Shown here: in pieces, positions 58,501-64,000 of the stretch
Layout: each line of letters opens with the position of its first letter
Numbering within the stretch: the stretch's first letter is position 1
NCBI GenBank assembly: GCA_040255525.1
Contig: JBDZVD010000002.1
Location: 62,001 to 126,000 of the forward strand
Direction: 5' to 3'
DNA from: Rugosimonospora sp040255525
GTDB taxonomy: Bacteria; Actinomycetota; Actinomycetes; Mycobacteriales; Micromonosporaceae
Length of the DNA stretch: 64,000 nt
Position numbers and translations under genes: made by a program
The notes under the pieces: generated by a model
Seen by the model: the letters and a program-made list of their open reading frames with translations, nothing else
Databases searched by the model: none
Told to the model about the DNA's origin: nothing

Positions 58501-60201
58501 GGCGCCGACCAGGAAGACGCCGAACAGCCCCCGGTCGGGGATGGTGCCTCCGCTGGTGACCGCGAGCCGCTGGGCTCCGGGCCGGCCGGTGAGCACATCG
58601 CTGTGCCGGTCCCAGACCAGCCGGGGGCGCAGCTCCGCGAACGCGGTCGACGGGTACCGGCCGGCGAGCATGTCGAGCGTCGCCTCCAGCGCCGAGGCGG
58701 GCAGCTCGGCGAACGGAGCGCTGCGCCGGACCAGCGCGGCGAGGTCGGGCACGTGCCACGGGTCCATGGCGACCATGGCGACGACCTGTTGGGCGAGAAC
58801 GTCGAGGGGATTGCGCGGGTACGCCAGCTCCTCGATCGCGCCGTCGGTCATCCGTTCCGCGACCACCGCGCAGGACAGTAGGTCGCCGCGGTGCTTCGGG
58901 AACACGACGCCGCGGGACACCGCACCCACCTGGTGTCCGGCGCGGCCGATGCGCTGCAACCCGGCTGCCACGCTGGGCGGCGCCTCGACCTGCACCACCA
59001 GGTCGACGGCACCCATGTCGATGCCGAGCTCCAGGCTGCTGGTGGCGACGACCGCGGGCAGCCGGCCGGACTTGAGCAGCTCCTCGATGTGCTTGCGCTC
59101 CTCCTTGGACATCGAGCCGTGGTGCGCCCGCGCCACGACCAGCGCGGCCCGGCCCTCGCCCGCCGGAGGGCCGCCCCGGACATCGTCGGCGGCCGGTCCG
59201 ACACCCACCCCCACCCCCGACTGGGCGATGACTTCGGCCGGCATCCGGGCGCCGGTCGGCACGGGATCGGCGCCGGCCCGCTCCAGCGCGAGTTCGTTGA
59301 GGCGCGCGCAGAGCCGCTCCGCGCCGCGACGGGCGTTGACGAACACGATGGTCGAGAGGTGCGCCTGGATCAGGTCGAGCACCCGCTCCTCGACCGCCGG
59401 CCAGATCGAACCGCGGGCGGGACCGGCGTCGGGATCCGGATCGTTCGGCGACCGTGCCACGGCGGCGGCCAGGTTGGTCATGTCCTCGACCGGCACCTGG
59501 ACCGTCACTTCGATGGTTTTCGCGGACTTCGGCTGGATGACCTCGACCGGGGCGGCGCCGCCGAGGAACCGCGCGGTCTCCTCGATCGGGCGGACGGTCG
59601 CGGACAACCCGATGCGCTGCGCGGGGCGCGGCAGCAGCGCGTCCAGCCGCTCCAGCGACAGCGCCAGATGCGCGCCGCGCTTGGTCGCGCAGACCGCGTG
59701 CACCTCGTCGACGATCACCGTCTCGACACTGCGCAGCGCCTCACGCGCCGACGAGGTGAGCAACAGGAACAGCGACTCCGGTGTGGTGATCAGGATGTCG
59801 GGCGGCCGCTTGCGCAACGCGCGGCGCTCCTCGGCCGGAGTGTCGCCGGTGCGCATGCCGACGGTGATGTCGGGTGGCGGCAGGCCGAGCCGGTGCGCCG
59901 CTTGGCGGATCCCGGTCAGCGGTGTGCGGAGGTTGCGTTCGACGTCCACCGCCAGCGCCTTGAGCGGACTGACGTAGAGCACCCGGCAGCGCTGGGTCGG
60001 ATCCTCCGGCGGCGGTTCGGTGGCGAGCCGGTCGAGCGACCAGAGGAACGCGGCCAGCGTCTTGCCGGATCCGGTCGGCGCGACCACGAGTGCGTGGCGT
60101 CCGGCGCTGATCGCGTGCCAGGCGCCGGACTGCGCCGCCGTCGGACCGGCGAACGCGGCACGGAACCACGCACTCGTCGCCGGCCCGAAGTCGTTGAACA
60201 C
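55549..60201 (-). CDS. lhr: Large ATP-dependent helicase Lhr
   Basis: 1550 residues, the normal size of Lhr. The superfamily 2 core has LVVAPTGSGKTLAAFLWSLD (Walker A), TVIVDEVHAVCATKRGAHLA (DEVH box), IGLSATVRPIEETARFLGG (motif III), LELGIDMGAVDLVVQ and LQRIGRAGHQVGAVSRG (motif VI). The long C-terminal part holds the Lhr-type winged helix and beta-barrel domains. Lhr translocates 3' to 5' on single-stranded DNA and unwinds RNA-DNA hybrids; it is linked to repair and is induced by mitomycin in mycobacteria. The start is GTG. Confidence 0.96.
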   Translation of the reverse strand: MFNDFGPATSAWFRAAFAGPTAAQSGAWHAISAGRHALVVAPTGSGKTLAAFLWSLDRLATEPPPEDPTQRCRVLYVSPLKALAVDVERNLRTPLTGIRQAAHRLGLPPPDITVGMRTGDTPAEERRALRKRPPDILITTPESLFLLLTSSAREALRSVETVIVDEVHAVCATKRGAHLALSLERLDALLPRPAQRIGLSATVRPIEETARFLGGAAPVEVIQPKSAKTIEVTVQVPVEDMTNLAAAVARSPNDPDPDAGPARGSIWPAVEERVLDLIQAHLSTIVFVNARRGAERLCARLNELALERAGADPVPTGARMPAEVIAQSGVGVGVGPAADDVRGGPPAGEGRAALVVARAHHGSMSKEERKHIEELLKSGRLPAVVATSSLELGIDMGAVDLVVQVEAPPSVAAGLQRIGRAGHQVGAVSRGVVFPKHRGDLLSCAVVAERMTDGAIEELAYPRNPLDVLAQQVVAMVAMDPWHVPDLAALVRRSAPFAELPASALEATLDMLAGRYPSTAFAELRPRLVWDRHSDVLTGRPGAQRLAVTSGGTIPDRGLFGVFLVGAERGARVGELDEEMVYESRVGDVFLLGSTSWRIEDITPDRVLVSPAPGAPARMPFWKGDTLGRPVELGRAIGARLRSLVKAAPADARASLSDSGLDEWAVDNLLAYLTEQREATRSLPDDRTVVVERFRDELGDWRLTVHCVLGSRVNSPWALAIGRRLTERYGFDAQVLPSDDGIVIRLPDIADDPPGADLVAFDPEEIAAVIEETVGTSALFAARFRECAARALLLPRRDPRRRSPLWQQRQRSAQLLDVAREYADFPITLEAARECLQDVFDVPGLVGLMRDLSARKIRIVEVETPNPSPFARSLLFGYVGAFLYEGDAPLAERRAAALALDSTLLGELLGRVDLRELLDPEVVVETERRLQWLTDDRRPRDAEDAAEILRLLGDLSSVEARERGVDPAWLAELERARRAIRVRIAGQERWLAVEDAGRVRDALGVALPVGLAAVFVEPGPDPLGDLVARYARTRGPFAAATCAARFGLGVFVVEQALRRLAAAGRLSSGEFTPGGAGTEWCDAQVLRMLRRRSLAALRREIEPVPPAALARFLPAWQHVGSTARGVEATAAAIEALHGLAVPASALERLILPARVADYSPAHLDELCASGEVVWAGAGAIAGGDGWISLAFADTAPLLLPAPAQTLTMMPLHEAILAALDGGGALFFRALADRVTADLAAGSEAGAATAGATPPTDADLLAALWDLVWAGFVAGDTLAPLRAALSGSGAHRGRPAAGRGRYRRPGRAGSLIGGSLTGGASLAVARSGPPSGAGRWYRTPDRDPDPTRRIAALADALLDRYGVVTRGAVMAEGVEGGFARVYPVLAAMEERGAVRRGYFVEGLGAAQFALPGAVERLRSPAEGTRCTVLAATDPANPYGAALPWPERVVDAGEGESTGHRPGRKAGALTVLVGGDLALYVERGGRTLLSYTSDDEVLTLAAKALADAVHAGALGPMSVERADGAPVHATPLREALAGAGFRATPRGLRLRG

Positions 60202-60337
60202 CCACCCATACTCTCTCGCCGGTACGACAGTGCCAGTGCTGTCCTCTTATGGGCGGAATCTTCCGTGTGTACGAGTGGGGACACTTGCCGCGATTACCGC
60301 TAATCAAGTAGGTTCACTCAGCACCGGGCGACGAAGA

Positions 60338-60353
60338 GTGACGTAGTAGTCAC
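60338..60353. promoter_or_regulatory. Inverted repeat upstream of the 115-residue gene
   Basis: GTGAC-gtagta-GTCAC lies 18 bases before the GTG start of the next gene and overlaps TAGTAG, near the place of its promoter. In the 169-bp gap between divergent lhr and this gene it is the only clear dyad, so it may be an operator. Confidence 0.35.
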
Positions 60354-60370
60354 GGTACGGAGGTGACCCA

Positions 60371-60718
60371 GTGGCCGAGGGACCGCGTGGGCTGCGGCAC
60401 GAAACGGACGTGCTGCTCCGGCAGCTCGATGGGAATCTCGCCGGCCTGCGGGCCGGCCGCGACCCGACCGACGTCGTGCTGGCCGAGCGGATCACCGAGG
60501 TGCTGGGCAGTCTGGTCACGGACACGATCCGGGCGAGCGCGGCCGACCGGGCCAAGGTCCGTGCCGCCGTGCACTACTTCGTCCTGCGCGGCGACGGGCG
60601 GCGCGACCGGCGCGCGGCGCGGGCGCTGTCCGAGGATGTCCGCGTGGTCAACGAGATCCTGACCGCGCTCGGCCGGAGGGACCTGTGGATCCAGCCGGTC
60701 GCCGGCTCGGCGGCCTGA
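60371..60718 (+). CDS. Hypothetical protein, 115 residues
   Basis: It starts at a GTG with GGAGGTGA upstream, a near-perfect ribosome-binding site. The product is helical and charged: RHETDVLLRQLDGNLAGLRA, LAERITEVLGSLVTDTIRAS, KVRAAVHYFVLRGDGRRDRR and EDVRVVNEILTALGRRDLWI. No membrane segment or family is recognised. The HYFVLRGDG loop between two helical blocks is the most distinctive part. It is divergent from lhr and 159 bp upstream of the restriction-modification unit, so a link to either is possible. Confidence 0.6.
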   Translation: MAEGPRGLRHETDVLLRQLDGNLAGLRAGRDPTDVVLAERITEVLGSLVTDTIRASAADRAKVRAAVHYFVLRGDGRRDRRAARALSEDVRVVNEILTALGRRDLWIQPVAGSAA

Positions 60719-60877
60719 TCCTCATCCCGTGTCGCGTCACGATGCGGGACGGAGGGATTTTGCTAACACCTTCGCGGCCCCTCCGTGATGACCGCTCCGG
60801 TTGGCGAGAAAGCAGGAGGCGGCCTGGGTGGGCGAAGCGCGGGTAGGGTAGGGAAGCTCTTCCCGGAAGGAACGTTG

Positions 60878-61132
60878 ATGTCCACTTCTGATCTTGACCA
60901 CAGCCCCGAGCAGGCGGCCAGGGAGGCTGGCCTCCGCGAAGTGGCCGAGACTCTGACGAATATCGAGCAGGCTACGAGGCGCGCCCAGCGTGCGCAGCGG
61001 ACCGCCGCGATGACTGTGGGCTGCGATGACCTCGCACGGGTACTGGAGACAGCCGCGGCACGCTTGGAGGCCGCCCACAAGGAGCTGATGCAGGGGGCGT
61101 ACTTCTCCGCCGACCAGCCCAGACTGTTCTGA
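60878..61132 (+). CDS. 84-residue helical protein linked to the MmeI-like gene, QPRLF tail
   Basis: It starts at the ATG with GGAAGGAAC five bases upstream; a longer frame exists but lacks a site. The protein is one long helical region (EQAAREAGLREVAETLTNIE, RRAQRAQRTAAM, LARVLETAAARLEAAHKELM) and ends GAYFSADQPRLF. The last five residues fit QxxLF, the core of the DNA sliding-clamp binding motif. It ends three bases before the 925-residue enzyme gene, so they form one transcription and translation unit. An inverted repeat GGGAAG-ct-CTTCCC (60851-60864) and TAGGGT hexamers lie upstream. I do not recognise the family. Confidence 0.7.
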   Translation: MSTSDLDHSPEQAAREAGLREVAETLTNIEQATRRAQRAQRTAAMTVGCDDLARVLETAAARLEAAHKELMQGAYFSADQPRLF

Positions 61133-61135
61133 GCC

Positions 61136-63913
61136 ATGCGCAGCGGGGAGGAGATCCGCCAGGCGTTGGTCGCGTTCGTCAACCGGTGGCGGGACTATGC
61201 GGGTACCGAGCGTGGCGAGGCGCAGACCTTCCTCAATGAGTTGTTCGCCTGCTATGGCGGCGACCGCAAGGCCATGGGCGCCACGTTCGAGGACTCTCAC
61301 TCATCAGTCGGCATCATGGATCTCCACCTTCCCGGCGTGCTCATCGTCGAGATGAAGGCGCCGAAAGAGGCCGGTCGCCTCGAATCGCACCGCAAACAGG
61401 CCCTCGACTATTGGTACAACTCCGCGGACGTGGCCGCGGAGCGTCCCGCGCCGCAATATGTCGTGCTTTGCGCGTTCCAGCGGTTCGAGATCTGGGAGCC
61501 GGGCAAGTACCCGAACGCTCCCCGATTGACCTTGAGCCTGGACGAACTGCCGGACCATTATGAAAGCCTGCTGTTTTTGACCGGTGCGGGTGACGACGCC
61601 CTCTTCGTGAACTCCAGTCGTCGACTCACCACCGAGGCTGCCACGGCGATGGCTCAGGTGTATCGCGGTCTGCTGGAGCGAAATGCGGCGCCTCCAGAGA
61701 CCATCCAGCGGTTCATCCTGCAAATGGTGTGGATCTTCTTCGCCGAAGACTACGGCATGATCGAGAACCACCGTATGGAGCGCCTGCTCAAGTTCCTGTC
61801 GGAGCAGGAGTACTGGGAGTCATACATGATGCTCGCCGGCTTCTTCACGGCGCTCAACGACTCCAACGAGTTCCCACGGCGCGGTACGCTTGAAGGCACT
61901 CGTTATGTGAACGGTCAGCTATTCGCTCAAGCAGCGCCGGTGCATCTCTCCATGGACGAGGCGAAGGCCCTGCTCGGCATCGCACAGTACAACTGGCGGG
62001 AGGTCGATCCGACGATCTTCGGATCGTTGATGGAAGGCTTCCTCGGTGTCGAAGCGCGCAGCGCGCTGGGAGCGCACTACACGCATGAGGCCGACATCAT
62101 GAAGATTGTGCGGCCGACGATCGTCCGGCCCTGGCGCGAACGCGTCGCGGCCGTCACCACACCGGATGCCGCCCGCGCACTGCTTGATGAACTGTGCCGC
62201 TTCCGGGTGCTCGATCCCGCCTGCGGGTGCGGAAACTTCCTCTACATCGCGTACCGTGAGCTGCGCGCACTGGAGCACGACCTCAAACAGCGGCTCGCCG
62301 ACCTGACCCGGGACAGCGGCCTGGCACCGGCCGGCGAGCCGCTGCCGTTCTACCCGATCCGCAACCTGCACGGCATCGACGTCGAGCCCGTCGCCACGCT
62401 CATCGCCCGGGTGACGCTATGGATGGGGCACCGGCAGATGATCGACCGGTACGGGCCGGCGGAGCCGCCATTGCCGCTGGTGGAGCTATCGACCCTGCGC
62501 GCGGCGGACGCGCTCCGCGTGCCGTGGCCGGAGGTCGACTGCATTGTCGGCAATCCACCCTTCCTCGGATCGCAGCACCTCCGGGAGAAGCAAGGCGATG
62601 ACTATCTCGTGTGGCTGAAGCGCACGTTCGGTGTGGGGATCAAGGACTACTGCGTTTACTGGTTCCGTCGGGCGCAGGACCATCTCAAGCCCGGCCAGCG
62701 GGCCGGTCTGGTCGGTACCAACTCGATTTCCCAGAATCGGGCTCGCTCAGCCAGCCTGGAATATGTGGTCGGGACCGGCGGGGTGATCACGGATGCGGTC
62801 TCCACTCAGGTGTGGCCCGGCGAGGCGAATGTCCACGTCAGCCTGGTCAACTGGGTCAAATCGCCGAGCGTTGCGCCGACCGAGTTCTGGCTGGACGGTG
62901 ACGAGGCGCCGGGCATCACCGTCGAACTCCGCACGCCAGGGGCATCGACGGTGGACGCGCAGCCGTTGGCGGCGAACAAGAGCCGATGCTTTCAAGGCCC
63001 CATTCCGGTCGGCGACGGCTTCATCCTCACCGAGGCTGAGGCCGAGTCCCTGCTCGCCCGCCCGGAGGCAAGGTATCGAGATGTAGTGCGGCCCTACATC
63101 ATCGGCGACGACATCGCCGAAGACTCCAATCAGCGGCCTCGTAGGTTCATCATCGACTTTGCTCAGTATCCGCTTGAGGCCGCGATGCGATATCCGGCTG
63201 CACTTTCAATTGTGCGAGAGCGGGTAATGCCTGCACGGGCGACGAATAATCGTGCTGCCTACCGCGACCGCTGGTGGCAGTTCGGGGAGGGTCGGCCCGG
63301 AATGCGGAAGGCTCTCACGGGACTTCAGCGGTTCGTGGCTGCCGGGAGGGTGGGTAAGAGGCTCTTGCTTGCCTGGTGCGATTCGTGGACCTGTCCCAGC
63401 GACCTCACCTATGTCTTCGCGTTCGATGATGACTACTCGATGGGTGTCCTGTCTTCGACCGCCCACACTGCGTGGGCGCGGTCTCGTTCGTCGACTCTTG
63501 AGGACCGCCTGAGGTACACGCCAACCTCCGTGTTCATGACTTTTCCGTGGCCGTACCCGGTCACAGAGCGGCAACGGGAGCTGGTCGGCGAGGCGAGCCG
63601 GAAGGTGATCGCTCGGCGGCAGGAGATCTGCGCCGAGAACAACCTCGGCTTGACCAAGCTCTACAACCTCGTTGACGAGGGCGCGTACGCTGATCTCAAG
63701 GCGCTCCACCGGGAGCTTGACGAAGCGGTGACCGCCGCCTATGGCTGGCCGAAGGCAATCGCGCAGGACCCGGCGGAAATCGTCCGGCGGTTGCTCCAGC
63801 TCAACCAGGAGATCGCCGTTGGCGAGCGGCCATACGCACCCTTCGGCGCGATCGACAGTCAGCGGGTCATCCGCCAGATGCAGATGGAGGGCCTGGCAGA
63901 GGCTCCGAGTTAG
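61136..63913 (+). CDS. MmeI-like fused restriction endonuclease and DNA methyltransferase (Type IIL)
   Basis: 925 residues, close to MmeI (919). Residues 62-74 read DLHLPGVLIVEMK, that is D-x9-E-x-K, the spacing of the MmeI nuclease site. A helical linker follows. The N6-adenine methyltransferase has motif I VLDPACGCGNFLYIAYREL near residue 360 and motif IV VDCIVGNPPFLGSQ near residue 471. A target-recognition region with Trp/Arg-rich blocks (RDRWWQFGEGRPGMRKAL, RLLLAWCDSWTCPSDLTYVF) and a helical C-terminus complete it. Type IIL enzymes mark one strand of an asymmetric site and cut about 20 bases away. Codon use is less GC-extreme than its neighbours, a hint of transfer. Confidence 0.88.
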   Translation: MRSGEEIRQALVAFVNRWRDYAGTERGEAQTFLNELFACYGGDRKAMGATFEDSHSSVGIMDLHLPGVLIVEMKAPKEAGRLESHRKQALDYWYNSADVAAERPAPQYVVLCAFQRFEIWEPGKYPNAPRLTLSLDELPDHYESLLFLTGAGDDALFVNSSRRLTTEAATAMAQVYRGLLERNAAPPETIQRFILQMVWIFFAEDYGMIENHRMERLLKFLSEQEYWESYMMLAGFFTALNDSNEFPRRGTLEGTRYVNGQLFAQAAPVHLSMDEAKALLGIAQYNWREVDPTIFGSLMEGFLGVEARSALGAHYTHEADIMKIVRPTIVRPWRERVAAVTTPDAARALLDELCRFRVLDPACGCGNFLYIAYRELRALEHDLKQRLADLTRDSGLAPAGEPLPFYPIRNLHGIDVEPVATLIARVTLWMGHRQMIDRYGPAEPPLPLVELSTLRAADALRVPWPEVDCIVGNPPFLGSQHLREKQGDDYLVWLKRTFGVGIKDYCVYWFRRAQDHLKPGQRAGLVGTNSISQNRARSASLEYVVGTGGVITDAVSTQVWPGEANVHVSLVNWVKSPSVAPTEFWLDGDEAPGITVELRTPGASTVDAQPLAANKSRCFQGPIPVGDGFILTEAEAESLLARPEARYRDVVRPYIIGDDIAEDSNQRPRRFIIDFAQYPLEAAMRYPAALSIVRERVMPARATNNRAAYRDRWWQFGEGRPGMRKALTGLQRFVAAGRVGKRLLLAWCDSWTCPSDLTYVFAFDDDYSMGVLSSTAHTAWARSRSSTLEDRLRYTPTSVFMTFPWPYPVTERQRELVGEASRKVIARRQEICAENNLGLTKLYNLVDEGAYADLKALHRELDEAVTAAYGWPKAIAQDPAEIVRRLLQLNQEIAVGERPYAPFGAIDSQRVIRQMQMEGLAEAPS

Positions 63914-64000
63914 CCGGCGTGCTCGGTGCGTGTGCCGGGGTTGAGGGTGTCGCAGGGGACGAGGCGGGGCGGCGCGCCGGGTACCGCGTCGTGACCGGCC
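63910..64000 (-). CDS. Possible 3' end of a minus-strand gene
   Basis: Read from the right edge on the minus strand, the frame AGHDAVPGAPPRLVPCDTLN then PGTRTEHAG runs open for 29 codons and ends with TAA, whose bases overlap the stop of the MmeI-like gene. The codon pattern is G/C-ending like real genes here. Too little is visible to name it. Confidence 0.35.
   Translation of the reverse strand, partial: AGHDAVPGAPPRLVPCDTLNPGTRTEHAG

Noticed and set aside
1..64000. tRNA, rRNA, insertion sequences, integrase or attachment sites
   Set aside because: I looked for tRNA-like T-loop sequence, transposase motifs and flanking repeats and saw none that I can support by eye; a covariance-model scan would be needed to exclude a tRNA fully.

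Overview
The window is 64 kb of very GC-rich DNA from a filamentous-type actinobacterium. GTG starts are common, coding density is high and third positions are strongly G/C. The gene order nusA-rnpM-infB ... rbfA-DHH ... truB ... ribF-rpsO-pnp-M16 peptidase ... dapB ... thyX-dapA-rnj ... ftsK ... pgsA ... cinA-clgR-pspA-pspM follows the order known for Mycobacterium tuberculosis (about Rv2841c back to Rv2743c). The family content and the strong taste for GTAC tetramers suggest Micromonosporaceae. The genus cannot be fixed from sequence alone.

Layout. 1-2.2 kb: a cut VIT1/CCC1-type membrane protein, a nucleotidyltransferase, and two ferritin-like (DUF4439-type) genes on the minus strand. 2.4-11.2 kb: a translation operon (rimP, nusA, rnpM, infB, closed by a strong terminator), then a TRM11-like methyltransferase, a small conserved gene, DUF503, rbfA and a DHH phosphoesterase. 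11.6-17.4 kb: a 39-residue ORF, a MATE exporter, a proline-rich membrane protein, truB, an amidase lipoprotein and ribF. 17.5-21.8 kb: rpsO, terminator, pnp, M16 peptidase. 21.9-25.9 kb: a GT-C glycosyltransferase and a DHA2 exporter, divergent from an XRE/MmyB-type regulator that overlaps dapB. 26.6-33 kb: accessory genes, including two GNAT genes that overlap their convergent neighbours, a GT87 membrane enzyme, a YcaQ-like protein behind a 63-bp minisatellite, DUF2752, and an RHH regulator with DUF4097. 33.1-47.2 kb: thyX-dapA-rnj, DUF1707, a membrane protein, ftsK, rimO, pgsA, NAT, pncC-like cinA, clgR, pspA, pspM. 47.2-60.2 kb: Nei2-type glycosylase, a decayed transporter, GNAT, a TetR/DHA2 exporter pair, SAM hydroxide adenosyltransferase, S10 peptidase, a secreted beta-helix protein and the giant Lhr helicase. 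60.3-64 kb: two small unknown proteins and a 925-residue MmeI-like restriction-modification enzyme, the most recognisably mobile or defence-related part of the window.

How the parts work together. The left half is information processing: ribosome maturation, transcription elongation, initiation, RNA decay and tRNA modification. thyX-dapA-rnj and dapB add thymidylate and lysine/diaminopimelate synthesis. clgR-pspA-pspM is an envelope-stress module next to the phospholipid synthase gene pgsA. Three exporters have visible or likely local control, and the TetR/DHA2 pair has an unusually clear operator inside its promoter.

Regulation. At least a dozen genes have a TANNNT hexamer only 6-8 nt before the start codon and no good ribosome-binding site, so leaderless transcription seems common here. 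I saw no tRNA, rRNA, CRISPR array, insertion sequence or phage integrase. The best candidates for undescribed biology are the RHH-DUF4097 unit with three helically phased operator boxes, the 84-residue partner of the MmeI-like enzyme with a clamp-binding-like C-terminus, and the 63-bp repeat in front of the YcaQ-like gene.
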